Source: Pseudomonas frederiksbergensis (GTDB taxonomy: Bacteria > Pseudomonadota > Gammaproteobacteria > Pseudomonadales > Pseudomonadaceae). Taken from it: DNA of 64,000 bases. The stretch lies in NCBI RefSeq assembly GCF_900105495.1, contig NZ_FNTF01000002.1, positions 3,464,501 through 3,528,500 on the forward strand. Reading direction: 5' to 3'. Position 1 is the stretch's first letter; each line of letters begins with the position of its first letter. Below the pieces are notes generated by a model, which was given only the letters and a program-made list of their open reading frames with translations, was not told the DNA's origin and did no database searches. Position numbers and translations under genes: made by a program. Shown piece after piece: positions 27,045 to 36,257 of the stretch.

Positions 27045-27457
27045 ATGAAGTCCTTTTCGTTGTTTTACCGACGTGCGTACGTGGTTTTGGGTAGTCTCGA
27101 TGAGCATCGCTGCTCTAGAATCACCGTGAGTGTCTGGCGATCGATGTTCATCTAAAGCAATTTTTTGCTGGCGATATGTCGGAAAAGTGCTTTTGTTAAA
27201 GAGATTTTTCCCTAAGGTTGGTAGTCCCGTTTTTCTGGCCGTCGGAAGGGATTTTTCCTTCAACCTCTGACGAACGCCGGGCAAGACGACGTGAGTGTGG
27301 TTCCAGTAGTCTTCTCAAGCCTCGCGATGGATGAGCCCTCTGCTCGTTTCAGGATTTCAACCCGGGTCTTTTTGCGACACCTTCGGCATTGCCGCTTTTT
27401 TCTGCTGTGCGCTGTTTTCCTGCGTGCAGCATCATTTTCAAATGTGGGGATGTTTCC
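27045..27457. other. Intergenic region without supported gene
   Basis: This 413-base region is less G+C-rich than its surroundings and holds the promoter regions of two diverging genes. A 74-codon leftward frame at 27260-27484 is very basic and lacks a ribosome site, so it is not called. Confidence 0.5.
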
Positions 27458-27928
27458 TTGGCAGTAAGTAATCTCGATATGCATGCTTTGTTCGTGCTGG
27501 GTGATTTGCGCGCAAAGCTGGTTAAACAGTTCCAGTCACGTTTTGTTTACATCACCGAACAGAGCGCTGAAGGCATTTATATTGCCGAGATCGACACCGA
27601 AGAGGCGTTGGTGGTCGATGACAAACCAGGGCTTAAGCTCAAGGTCGGCGATCATTTCAGCGCCTCCGTATTACCCAGTCGCGAAGGCGGCAAGCTGGAC
27701 ATCAAGTTCCGTGAAATCAAACTGACGGTGTACGGCCTGGGTGATTACGCGTTCGTCACCACCGCTGATGGCCACGGGATCGTATTCAAGGAAGGTCATG
27801 GCGTGGTGATGGTGTTCGCCGCTCACCAACAGTTGCAGGAAGGCCTGACCAAAACCTTGAAAGCCGTGACCGCCAAGGCTGCCAAGTGGCGCAAAGGGGA
27901 ACTGGTGACCTTCAAGGCCAGCGAATAG
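27458..27928 (+). CDS. Conserved hypothetical protein with TTG start (156 aa)
   Basis: The protein starts at TTG (reading MAVSNLDMHALFVLGDL) with GGGGA seven bases upstream; an in-frame ATG at 27479 is the alternative. It is strand-rich (RFVYITEQSAEGIYIAEIDTE split over two strands; VVMVFAAHQQL) and soluble. The last base of its stop codon is the first base of the next gene's GTG start, so the pair is translationally coupled. The function is unknown. Confidence 0.7.
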   Translation: MAVSNLDMHALFVLGDLRAKLVKQFQSRFVYITEQSAEGIYIAEIDTEEALVVDDKPGLKLKVGDHFSASVLPSREGGKLDIKFREIKLTVYGLGDYAFVTTADGHGIVFKEGHGVVMVFAAHQQLQEGLTKTLKAVTAKAAKWRKGELVTFKASE

Positions 27929-28131
27929 TGACCCTGGCCCGCGTCGACTTCCACGAACTGCACCAGGCCCGTGCGCAAGCCGAAGCCCAGCGACTGTTCG
28001 ACCAAAAGGCTGTTTTGCAAGGTGCATGGCTGGGTTGGGTGGCGTCACAGATCTATACGTTGCGTCCGGCGGAGTACGCCAGCATGGTACGAAGAGCGTT
28101 GGCGCACTTGCAGGAACTTTCCGAAAATTGA
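27928..28131 (+). CDS. Small protein coupled to upstream gene (67 aa)
   Basis: A GTG start overlaps the preceding stop by one base. The product (VTLARVDFHELHQARAQAEAQ...) is mainly helical with a hydrophobic GAWLGWVASQIYTL segment. AAGGCCAGCG lies a few bases before the start. The coupling argues that it works with the upstream protein; the role is unknown. Confidence 0.6.
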   Translation: MTLARVDFHELHQARAQAEAQRLFDQKAVLQGAWLGWVASQIYTLRPAEYASMVRRALAHLQELSEN

Positions 28132-28249
28132 TTGACCTCCCTCGAAAGCAGGAACCTCTACTACAGTCAGTTGACTGAGTATTCAGAGGCTTTGCGGTCT
28201 TCTGCCAGGCCATCCCGCTATTGCTGTGAACAGCACGAGGTGCAAAAGC

Positions 28250-29266
28250 ATGAACGGATTTCGACGGTTGCTGGCCGCTACCCTGGCCACTTTCGGATTG
28301 TTGGTGTCACCCGTTCCGGGGTTCGCTGCCCAGGCGCCGATCCACTTCGCCGACCTGAACTGGGAAAGTGGCAGCCTGATCACCGATATCCTGCGGATTA
28401 TCGTCGAGACGGGCTACGGGCTGCCGACCGATACCTTGCCGGGGACGACGATTACCCTGGAAACCGCACTGGCCAACAATGACATTCAGGTGATTGGCGA
28501 AGAATGGGCCGGTCGCAGTCCGGTCTGGGTCAAGGCTGAGGCTGAAGGCAAAGTCGCGAGTCTGGGCGATACGGTCAAGGGCGCCACCGAGGGTTGGTGG
28601 GTGCCCGAATACGTGATCAAAGGCGACCCGGCGAAAGGCATCAAGCCGCTGGCGCCGGACCTGCGCAGTGTCAGCGACCTGCCGAAATACAAGCACGTGT
28701 TCAGTGATCCGGAAACCCCGGGCAAGGGGCGCTTCCTCAACAGCCCGATCGGCTGGACGTCGGAAGTGGTCAACAAACAGAAACTCAAGGCGTATGGGCT
28801 GGACGACAGCTATGTGAATTTCCGCAGCGGTTCAGGAGCAGCGCTGGATGCGGAGATCAGTTCTTCGATTCGGCGCGGCAAACCGGTGCTGTTCTATTAC
28901 TGGTCGCCAACCCCTTTGCTCGGCCGCTTCAAACTGATTCAGCTTGAAGAGCCGCCGTTCGACGCTGATGCCTGGAAAACCCTGACCGACGCCGACAACC
29001 CGAATCCGAAACCGACACGCTCGCTGCCCTCGAAATTGTCCATCGGTGTGTCGACGCCATTCCAGAAGCAGTATCCGCAGATCGCCGAGTTCTTCAGCAA
29101 GGTCGACTTGCCAATCGATTCATTGAACAAGGCGCTGGCCGAGATGAGCGAAAAGCACACTCCGCCACGTCAGGCGGCGCAGGCGTACATGAAGGCGCAC
29201 CCGGACGTGTGGCAGGCCTGGGTGCCCAAGGATGTGGCCGACAAGGTGTCCGCAAAATTGAAGTAA
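28250..29266 (+). CDS. Glycine betaine/choline-type ABC substrate-binding protein (orphan)
   Basis: The 338-residue OpuAC-family protein has a signal peptide (cleavage near PGFAA, residue 26). The binding-site features are LNWESGSLITDI, a GEEWAGRSPVW segment, ATEGWWVPEY and VLFYYWSPTPLLG, supplying the aromatic residues that cage a quaternary ammonium group. No permease or ATPase gene is adjacent, so it must share a transporter encoded elsewhere. GAGGTGCAAAAGC precedes the ATG at 28250. Confidence 0.88.
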   Translation: MNGFRRLLAATLATFGLLVSPVPGFAAQAPIHFADLNWESGSLITDILRIIVETGYGLPTDTLPGTTITLETALANNDIQVIGEEWAGRSPVWVKAEAEGKVASLGDTVKGATEGWWVPEYVIKGDPAKGIKPLAPDLRSVSDLPKYKHVFSDPETPGKGRFLNSPIGWTSEVVNKQKLKAYGLDDSYVNFRSGSGAALDAEISSSIRRGKPVLFYYWSPTPLLGRFKLIQLEEPPFDADAWKTLTDADNPNPKPTRSLPSKLSIGVSTPFQKQYPQIAEFFSKVDLPIDSLNKALAEMSEKHTPPRQAAQAYMKAHPDVWQAWVPKDVADKVSAKLK

Positions 29267-29395
29267 AGGATGGGCCATGGCGACGCAAAGTCATCGATCA
29301 GCGCTGATGGCCGTGCGCCATTGCTGACGAATACCCTTACAAAATCGTTCAAGGAAGTTCATTGTGCTGCGACATTTCACGCTGGAAGTCCGAAC

Positions 29396-29833
29396 ATGAG
29401 CCTATTGATCGCGCAATGGATGGCTGCCATCTTCCTGTTGATCAGTCTGATCCACCTGTATTGGGCGGCGGGCGGCAAGTTGGGTAGCGAGGCGGCGGTC
29501 CCGCGAATATCCGCAGAGGACAGCGCGCAAGCCCGGCCGGCCTTCAAGCCTTCAGGCTTTGCCACGTTACTGGTGGCGGTCGGGTTGCTGCTGATTGCGA
29601 TGCTGGTGTGCATGCGAGTCGGCCTGTATCTGCCGGCGGTGCATCACTGGTCGCTGCAATGGGTGATCAGCGCGATTGCAATGCTGATGTTCGCCAGGGC
29701 GATCGGCGACTCGCATCTGATGGGGTTCTTCAAGCAGGTGAAGGACTCGAAGTTTGCCCGACTCGACACCTGGGCTTATTCGCCGTTGTGCGTGGTGTTG
29801 GGGGCGGGGTTGTTGGCAGTCGCCTGGATTTGA
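29396..29833 (+). CDS. DUF3995 family membrane protein
   Basis: The 145-residue protein has four predicted membrane segments (starting MSLLIAQWMAAIFLLISL; then about 56-80, 82-105 and 125-143) and the short motif SLIHLYWAAGG near residue 18. The start is the ATG at 29396 with GGAAG upstream. The function is unknown. It converges on the Mrp operon across a strong hairpin. Confidence 0.75.
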   Translation: MSLLIAQWMAAIFLLISLIHLYWAAGGKLGSEAAVPRISAEDSAQARPAFKPSGFATLLVAVGLLLIAMLVCMRVGLYLPAVHHWSLQWVISAIAMLMFARAIGDSHLMGFFKQVKDSKFARLDTWAYSPLCVVLGAGLLAVAWI

Positions 29834-29852
29834 TCTGAGGTAATGCAAGATC

Positions 29853-29947
29853 AAAAGATCGCAGCCTCGTTTCACTCGACAGCTCCTACATAGGTTATGC
29901 ATTCCTCTGTAGGAGCTGTCGAGTGAAACGAGGCTGCGATCTTTTTT
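29853..29947. terminator. Bidirectional terminator, 38-bp perfect inverted repeat
   Basis: The 38-base arms (29853-29890 and 29908-29945; core GCAGCCTCGTTTCACTCGAC) are exact complements with a 17-base loop, and run into T and A tracts on both sides. It lies between the convergent DUF3995 gene and mrpG. The arm sequence looks like a mobile Pseudomonas repeat used as terminator. Confidence 0.9.
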
Positions 29948-29952
29948 CGCGT

Positions 29953-30315
29953 TTAACTCCCGCTCTCCGTGCGCCGACTGCTCACCTCGGCCGGCACATC
30001 ATCCCCCGCCATACGCTTGCGAAACAGCGCCGCCCGCGCCAGCAACAGCGTGGTCACCGGCACCGTAATCGACAACAGAATCGGAATCAGCCAGGCATGC
30101 AGCACCGGCCCGGACTTGAGTGCCGAAAAATAAATGATCGAGGCCAGCGCCACGCACCAGGCGCCCAAGGTCGACGCCAGCGCCGGCGGGTGCATGCGCT
30201 GGAAGTAGTCCTTCATCCGCACCAGGCCAATGGCGCCGATCAGCGCAAACAGACTGCTGAGCACCAGCAGGATTGCCACCGGAATTTCAACCCACAGAGA
30301 CAGTTCAGCGCTCAT
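29953..30315 (-). CDS. mrpG: Mrp/Pha cation:proton antiporter subunit G
   Basis: The 120-residue membrane protein has three membrane segments (starting SLWVEIPVAILLVLSSLFAL) and the MrpG/PhaG motif GLVRMKDYFQRMHPPALAS. It is the last gene of the operon; its start overlaps the mrpF stop by four bases. Confidence 0.93.
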   Translation of the reverse strand: MSAELSLWVEIPVAILLVLSSLFALIGAIGLVRMKDYFQRMHPPALASTLGAWCVALASIIYFSALKSGPVLHAWLIPILLSITVPVTTLLLARAALFRKRMAGDDVPAEVSSRRTESGS

Positions 30316-30590
30316 TCGATCACCTCGCCGCGCAGCAGGAATTTCGCCAGGGCAAACGAACCGACGAAGCCGAACAGCGCAATCAGCAGCGCCGCCTCGA
30401 AGTAAGTGTCACTGGCATAACGAATGCCCAGCGTAAGCATCATCAGCATCGCGATGATGTACAGATAATCCAGCGCCAGAACCCGGTCCTGGGCCGACGG
30501 CCCCTTGAACAGCCTGATCAGGGTCAGAATCATCGCCAGGGAAAAGAAGAACAGGCTCAGCAGGATTGCGTTCGACAGCAAGGCGCTCAT
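30312..30590 (-). CDS. mrpF: Mrp/Pha cation:proton antiporter subunit F
   Basis: The 92-residue protein has three membrane segments and the family motif GPSAQDRVLALDYLY. It overlaps mrpE upstream and mrpG downstream by four bases each. Confidence 0.93.
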   Translation of the reverse strand: MSALLSNAILLSLFFFSLAMILTLIRLFKGPSAQDRVLALDYLYIIAMLMMLTLGIRYASDTYFEAALLIALFGFVGSFALAKFLLRGEVIE

Positions 30591-31075
30591 TCGAAGATCT
30601 CCATCAAGGGGCGCTCGTAGGTCGCCTTGAAGTGCTGGATGAACAGCGCTTCGTCATCCAGATCGAAGACGTGCAGCAGCAGGATGCTTCGATCCAGCGC
30701 CAGTTCCGACCAGACCGTGCCGGGGACCACGGTGCAGATCATCGACAACGCGGCCAGGCCGTTGGCATCGCGCAGGTCCAGCGGCACCTTGATGAAGCGT
30801 GAGCGCGGTGGTCGGCGGCCGGCGTTGAGCACGCCCCAGGCCACGGCGACGTTGGACACCACCACATCGCGCCCGACCAGAAAGAACAAACGTACAATCA
30901 CCCCCGGCCGACGAATGCGGATCGGTAGTGGTCGCAGTTTGCGCATCATCAACGGCGCGCAGAACCCCAGCACCGCGCCCAGCAGCAGATTGCCGGGACT
31001 CATCGACAGGTTCAGCACCAGCCACAGCAACCACAGGGCCAGCGACAACCAGGGAGCAGGAAACAGACGCTTCAT
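30587..31075 (-). CDS. mrpE: Mrp/Pha cation:proton antiporter subunit E
   Basis: The 162-residue protein starts with paired membrane segments (SLALWLLWLVLNLSMSPGN) and has a soluble C-terminal part including TVVPGTVWSELALDRSIL and HVFDLDDE, typical of MrpE. It overlaps mrpD and mrpF by four bases each. Confidence 0.92.
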   Translation of the reverse strand: MKRLFPAPWLSLALWLLWLVLNLSMSPGNLLLGAVLGFCAPLMMRKLRPLPIRIRRPGVIVRLFFLVGRDVVVSNVAVAWGVLNAGRRPPRSRFIKVPLDLRDANGLAALSMICTVVPGTVWSELALDRSILLLHVFDLDDEALFIQHFKATYERPLMEIFE

Positions 31076-32754
31076 GGTGTCAGCTCCGCTACCGCGGCTT
31101 TGGCTTCCGGGCTTGGAATCGCACGGGTACCGAGCACCGCCATCACGTATTGCTGCGGGTTGTTCAAGGTTTGGGCGGCCGCCTGGGTGTAGCGCAGCAG
31201 CGGTTCAGCCTTGAAGGTCAGCGCAATGCTCAACCCCAGCAGCGCAATGATCGGCACGCATTCGAAACGTCGCAGCAACGGTGAAGGCCGCTCCTCGGGC
31301 GTCCAGAACCGCTGGATGCCCAAGCGCGAGAAGGCAATCAACGACGCCAGCCCGGACAGGATCAGCAACGCGAGCAAGCCCCACGCGGCGTTCGAGATCG
31401 GCTCATCGCTGCCATTGCCCAGGCCCAGCGGATTGAGCAGGGCGCTGAGCAAGCCGAGTTTGCCAATGAATCCCGAGAGTGGCGGCATGCCGATGATCAG
31501 CAGCGAGCAGGCAATGAAGCTCAACCCGAGGAAAGCCATGGTCCAGGGAATCACCTGGCCGACCACGGCTTTCTGCTCGTCATCGAGGTTGATGCCTTTG
31601 GGCGGCTGCAAGGATTCCATCGGTCGCGGCAGATCGCCGTCATCGAACAACGGCATTTCATTGGCCGAACGCGAACGCTCGATCAACTCGGCCAACAGGA
31701 ACAACGCGCTCAACGCCAGGGTCGAGCTGACCAGGTAGAACAGTGCCGCGCCGATCAGGTTCGGCTGGGCGAAACCGATGGCCGACAGCAGAATCCCGGC
31801 GGACACCAGAATGCTCAGGCTGGCCAGGCGCTCAAGCCGTTGTGCGGCGAGAATCGCCACGGCGGCGCAGACGATGGTCGCCATGCCGCCGTAGATCAGC
31901 CAGTCGCCGCCAAAGTACGCCGACGCGCCAGCCTGACCGGAGAACAGCAGGGTCCACAGACGCAGCAAGGTGTAGACGCCGACCTTGGTCATGATCGCGA
32001 ACATCGCCGCTACCGGTGCGCTCGCTGCGGAATAGGCCGGCACCAGCCAGAAGTTCAGCGGCCACATCCCGGCCTTGGCCAGGAACGCCACGGCCAGAAT
32101 CCCCGCGCCGGCATGCAACAGGCCGCGATCGGCTTCCGGCACCAGTGGAATTTTCAACGCCAGGTCGGCCATGTTCAGGGTGCCGGTGACGCCGTAGATC
32201 AGCGCCGCGCCGATCAAAAACAGCGACGAGGCCAGCAGGTTGATCGAAATGTAATGCAGTCCCGACGACACCCGCGACCGACCCGAACCGTGGAGCATCA
32301 GGCCGTAAGAGGCCGCCAGCAGCACTTCAAAAAACACAAACAGATTGAACAGGTCCCCCGTCAGGAACGCGCCGTACAGGCCCATCATCTGAATCTGGAA
32401 CAGCGCGTGGAAACTCGAACCGGCGCCGTCCCAGCGGGCCATGGCGAACAGCAGGGCGCTGACGCCGATGATCCCGGTCAGCACCAGCATCAGCGCCGAC
32501 AGCCGATCGACCACCAGCACGATACCGAACGGCACTTGCCAGTTGCCCGGCAGGTACACGCCGATGGAACCGGGGACGTCCGTCTCCTGAGTCCATTGCA
32601 GCAACAGCACGGCAATGCCCAACCCCACCAGGCTGGAAAACAGGTTGATCCTGGCCTTCAGCGGACGGTGCTTTTCGCCCAGCATCAGCATCAGGGCGGC
32701 GGTCAGCAGTGGCAGCAGAATCGGTGCAGCGATCAGGTGCGGCATCAGATTCAT
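31072..32754 (-). CDS. mrpD: Mrp/Pha cation:proton antiporter subunit D
   Basis: The 560-residue NuoL/M/N-like proton-translocating subunit has about 14 membrane segments. It carries the conserved Lys-containing helix (AFLAKAGMWPLNFWLVPAYS, near 230) and the acidic residue in FFEVLLAASYG. A hydrophilic insertion near 370-390 (SANEMPLFDDGDLPRPMES) is longer than usual. It overlaps mrpC and mrpE by four bases each. Confidence 0.94.
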   Translation of the reverse strand: MNLMPHLIAAPILLPLLTAALMLMLGEKHRPLKARINLFSSLVGLGIAVLLLQWTQETDVPGSIGVYLPGNWQVPFGIVLVVDRLSALMLVLTGIIGVSALLFAMARWDGAGSSFHALFQIQMMGLYGAFLTGDLFNLFVFFEVLLAASYGLMLHGSGRSRVSSGLHYISINLLASSLFLIGAALIYGVTGTLNMADLALKIPLVPEADRGLLHAGAGILAVAFLAKAGMWPLNFWLVPAYSAASAPVAAMFAIMTKVGVYTLLRLWTLLFSGQAGASAYFGGDWLIYGGMATIVCAAVAILAAQRLERLASLSILVSAGILLSAIGFAQPNLIGAALFYLVSSTLALSALFLLAELIERSRSANEMPLFDDGDLPRPMESLQPPKGINLDDEQKAVVGQVIPWTMAFLGLSFIACSLLIIGMPPLSGFIGKLGLLSALLNPLGLGNGSDEPISNAAWGLLALLILSGLASLIAFSRLGIQRFWTPEERPSPLLRRFECVPIIALLGLSIALTFKAEPLLRYTQAAAQTLNNPQQYVMAVLGTRAIPSPEAKAAVAELTP

Positions 32755-33095
32755 TCTTTAGGCTCCCGGCCATCCACATGGTCGGTACCGGTCAGGCCCC
32801 GGGAAGCGAGCAGCACCACCAGAAACAACGCGGTCATGGCGAAGCTGATCACGATGGCGGTCAGCACCAGTGCTTGCGGCAGCGGGTCGGTGTAGTGCAA
32901 CAGATCCTGCGGGACGCCGTCCTTGATGTTCGGTTCCTTGCCGATGAACAGACTGCCCATGCTGAAGATGAACAGATTGACGCCGTAGGACAGCAGGCAC
33001 AGGCCCATCACCACCTGAAACGTCCGTGGCCGCAGGATCAGCCAGACCCCGGACGCGGCCAGCACGCCGATGGCGATTGCGATGACTTCTTCCAT
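32751..33095 (-). CDS. mrpC: Mrp/Pha cation:proton antiporter subunit C
   Basis: The 114-residue NuoK-like protein has three membrane segments and the motif LLSYGVNLFIFSMG. The start overlaps the mrpA stop by one base (TGATG) and its stop overlaps mrpD by four. Confidence 0.93.
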   Translation of the reverse strand: MEEVIAIAIGVLAASGVWLILRPRTFQVVMGLCLLSYGVNLFIFSMGSLFIGKEPNIKDGVPQDLLHYTDPLPQALVLTAIVISFAMTALFLVVLLASRGLTGTDHVDGREPKE

Positions 33096-36013
33096 CAGAC
33101 GGTTCCTTGCATGGCGACGGATCGAGGCAGGGCAGCGGTCTTGTGACCCCGTACCGATTGGTGAGCGAGGGCGGTGAGGATCAACAGGGTCGAACCGACC
33201 ACCACGGCGTACACGCCAATATCGAAGAACAGCGCACTGGCGATGTGAATGTTACCGAACACCGGCAGTTCGAAATGCCAGGTGTGGGTGGTCAGGAACG
33301 GATACCCGACGGCCATCGCCCCGAGCCCGGTGACCGTGGCAAACAGCAAGCCGGTGCCCATCCAGCGCAGCGGTCGCAGGCTCATTTGCGCTTCGACCCA
33401 CTGGGTGCCGGCGACCATGTATTGCAGGATGAACGCCACCGACATCACCAGGCCTGCGACAAAACCGCCGCCCGGTTGATTGTGGCCGCGCATGAACAGG
33501 TAGACCGACACCACGAACGCGATCGGCAGCAGCAGACGCACCAGCACCGCCGGCACCATCATGAACCCGAGCGCTGTATCGCTGGCGTGACGCGGGTTGA
33601 CCAGATCGGTGACCACGTCCGGTGCCAGCAACCGCTGCTGGGCCGGTAACTGCAGGCTTTCTTTCGGAGGTCGGAAGCGTCGGAGCAGGGCGAATACGGT
33701 CAGGGCCACGGCCACCAGCACGGTAATTTCACCGAGGGTGTCGAAGCCGCGGAAGTCCACCAGCATCACGTTGACCACGTTGCTGCCGCCACCTTCGGGC
33801 AGGGCGCGACTGAGGTAGAACGAGGAAATATCGTTCGGCGTTTGGCGCGTCAGCATCGCATAGGCCAGCAGCGCCATGCCGCCACCGACCACGGTCGACA
33901 GCAGCAAGTCGCGGATACGGCGAATGCGCGCCTTGCGCAGGGTGCTCGGCAGCGGCGAGACCTCTTCGATCCGGCGCGGTAGCCAGCGCAGTCCCAGGAG
34001 GATCAACACCGTGGTCACCACTTCCACGGCCAATTGCGTCAGCGCCAGGTCCGGCGCCGAGAACCAGACGAAAGTGATGCAGGTCATCAGGCCGCAGACG
34101 CTGACCATGGTCAGGGCCGCGAGACGGTGATACTTGGCCTGCCACGCCGCGCCGAGGGCGCAGGCAATCGCCAGCAGCCAGAGGGTCACGAACACGATCG
34201 AACCCGGAATCTTCGGCCGGTCGCCCCAGCTCAGGCTACTGTGGAGCATCGGGATCAACCCGGCCAACACGGCCGCGAACACCACCAGGAACAATTGGGT
34301 TTGCAGGCGCTTGGTGCTGATCCGCCGCTCGAGACGACGGGCCAGGCGCATCATGATCACCAGGCTGTGTTCGAACAGGCGCTTGCCGTTGAACCGGCCA
34401 ATGACCGGCGGGTACTTGAAACGCCCGAGTTTGAGCTGATTGCGCAACAGCAGATAAAGCACGATGCCGCAGGACATGGCGATCAGGCTCATGATCATCG
34501 GCGCGTTCCAGCCGTGCCAGATCGCCAGGCTGTATTCAGGCAAGGTGCCGCCTACCACCGGCAAGGCCGCCGCGGCCAGCAACGGGCCGACCACCTGCGC
34601 CGGGAAAATTCCCACGACCAGGCAGGCGAACACCAAAAACTCCACCGGCGCGCGCATCCAGCGTGGCGGCTCGTGTGGGGTGTGCGGCAAGTCGGTGGCG
34701 GTCGGGCCGAAGAACACGTCGACGGTAAAGCGCAACGAGTAGGCAATGCTGAAAGTGCCGGCGATGGTCGCGACGATGGGCAGCGTCATCTCGATCCAGG
34801 CCGTGGCATTGATGAACACGGTTTCGGCGAAGAACATCTCTTTGGAGAGGAAGCCGTTGAGCAGCGGCACACCGGCCATCGAAGCGCTGGCGACCATGGC
34901 CAGGGTGGCGGTGAACGGGATCAGCTTGATCAGGCCGCTGAGCTTGCGAATGTCCCGGGTGCCACTTTCGTGGTCGATGATCCCGGCGGCCATGAACAGC
35001 GAGGCCTTGAACGTGGCGTGGTTGAGAATGTGAAACACCGCGGCCACGGCGGCCAACGGACTGTTCAGGCCCAGCAGCAGAGTGATCAGGCCCAGGTGAC
35101 TGATGGTCGAGTAAGCCAGCAGTCCCTTGAGGTCGTTCTGGAACATCGCGCAGTACGCGCCGAGCAACAGGGTGCAGGCACCGGCGCCGCTGACGATGTA
35201 GAACCATTGTTCACTGCCCGACAGCGACGGCCAAAGCCGTGCGAGGAGAAACACCCCGGCCTTGACCATGGTCGCCGAGTGCAGATAGGCCGATACCGGT
35301 GTCGGTGCCGACATGGCGTGCGGCAGCCAGAAGTGGAAGGGGAATTGTGCGCTTTTGCTCAGTGCGCCGATCAGGATCAGGGGCAGCAGAATAGGGTAGA
35401 GGGCATGTGCGCGAATCAGATCGCCGGCGGCCAGGACCTTGTCCAGGTCATAGCTGCCGACCACATGGCCGAGCAGCATGACCCCCGCCAGCAAGCACAA
35501 ACCGCCTGCGCCAGTGACCATCAGCGCCATGTAAGCACCGCGTCGCGCATCGGCGCGGTGGTGCCAGTAGCCGATCAACAGGAATGAAAAGAGGCTGGTC
35601 AGCTCCCAGAAAAACACGATCTGGATCAGGTTGCCGGAGATCACCAGCCCGAGCATGGCGCCCATGAACGCCAGGAAAAACGCGAAGAACCGCGGCACCG
35701 GATCGTCCGGCGACATGTAGTAGCGGGCGTACAACGAAACCAGAGTGCCGATGCCCAGCACCAGCATCGAGAACAGCCAGGCGAAACCGTCCATGCGCAA
35801 GACGAAGTTCAGGCCCAGGCTGGGCAGCCAGAAGAATTCTTCGCGGATCACGCCGCCATCGGCGATTTGCGGGTACAGCAGGGCGACCTGAACGGTGCCT
35901 ATCAAGGCAACCAGGCCAGCCAACAAAGATTCGGTGTTACGCGCGTTGTGCGGCAGCAAGGCTGCCAGACAGCTGCCGATAAAAGGCAGAAGCAGTAGAA
36001 CTATCAGGGACAT
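33095..36013 (-). CDS. mrpA: Mrp/Pha cation:proton antiporter fused subunit A/B
   Basis: The 972-residue product joins MrpA (NuoL-like, about residues 1-770) with an MrpB domain at the C-terminus (about 800-945, with FMRGHNQPGGGFVAGL). The proton-channel region is near 200-240 (KSAQFPFHFWLPHAM; key Lys and Glu/His present). It is the first gene of the operon and the largest subunit of the inner-membrane complex, which exports Na+ or K+ in exchange for protons and supports salt and alkaline tolerance. A fused A/B is usual in Pseudomonas. Confidence 0.95.
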   Translation of the reverse strand: MSLIVLLLLPFIGSCLAALLPHNARNTESLLAGLVALIGTVQVALLYPQIADGGVIREEFFWLPSLGLNFVLRMDGFAWLFSMLVLGIGTLVSLYARYYMSPDDPVPRFFAFFLAFMGAMLGLVISGNLIQIVFFWELTSLFSFLLIGYWHHRADARRGAYMALMVTGAGGLCLLAGVMLLGHVVGSYDLDKVLAAGDLIRAHALYPILLPLILIGALSKSAQFPFHFWLPHAMSAPTPVSAYLHSATMVKAGVFLLARLWPSLSGSEQWFYIVSGAGACTLLLGAYCAMFQNDLKGLLAYSTISHLGLITLLLGLNSPLAAVAAVFHILNHATFKASLFMAAGIIDHESGTRDIRKLSGLIKLIPFTATLAMVASASMAGVPLLNGFLSKEMFFAETVFINATAWIEMTLPIVATIAGTFSIAYSLRFTVDVFFGPTATDLPHTPHEPPRWMRAPVEFLVFACLVVGIFPAQVVGPLLAAAALPVVGGTLPEYSLAIWHGWNAPMIMSLIAMSCGIVLYLLLRNQLKLGRFKYPPVIGRFNGKRLFEHSLVIMMRLARRLERRISTKRLQTQLFLVVFAAVLAGLIPMLHSSLSWGDRPKIPGSIVFVTLWLLAIACALGAAWQAKYHRLAALTMVSVCGLMTCITFVWFSAPDLALTQLAVEVVTTVLILLGLRWLPRRIEEVSPLPSTLRKARIRRIRDLLLSTVVGGGMALLAYAMLTRQTPNDISSFYLSRALPEGGGSNVVNVMLVDFRGFDTLGEITVLVAVALTVFALLRRFRPPKESLQLPAQQRLLAPDVVTDLVNPRHASDTALGFMMVPAVLVRLLLPIAFVVSVYLFMRGHNQPGGGFVAGLVMSVAFILQYMVAGTQWVEAQMSLRPLRWMGTGLLFATVTGLGAMAVGYPFLTTHTWHFELPVFGNIHIASALFFDIGVYAVVVGSTLLILTALAHQSVRGHKTAALPRSVAMQGTV

Positions 36014-36146
36014 AGGCTTCTAATCTGCGGAAGTTTGTGAAGCATCATACGTGCCAGTTCCCGGATCACCAAACGCCAAGCTGTCGCAGAATCCTACAAG
36101 GTAGGCGGAAAAAGCCTGATTCCCGTTGTTTCCAAGGGGGGACTTT

Positions 36147-36257
36147 GATCGTTCCCACGCTCTGCGTGGGAATGCAGCCCAGGACGCTCCGCGTCCCTTC
36201 TAGAGCCGAACGCGGAGCGTCCGTTGAGGCATTCCCACGCAGAGCGTGGGAACGATC
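36147..36257. repeat. Full GATCGTTCCCACGC repeat element (copy 1)
   Basis: The 111-base element has outer arms GATCGTTCCCACGC / GCGTGGGAACGATC and inner arms GGACGCTCCGCGTC / GAACGCGGAGCGTCC. The last bases (36256-36257) also provide the first two bases of the leftward EamA stop codon. Other copies: 44292-44402 and 57863-57970. Confidence 0.9.

Noticed and set aside
27260..27484. Leftward 74-codon frame with many Arg and Lys
   Set aside because: No ribosome site, strongly basic low-complexity content and overlap with the upstream region of the TTG-started gene.
34034..35587. Antisense open frame of 517 codons opposite mrpA
   Set aside because: Same composition artefact; Gln/His/Arg-rich and without domains, opposite a conserved membrane-protein gene.
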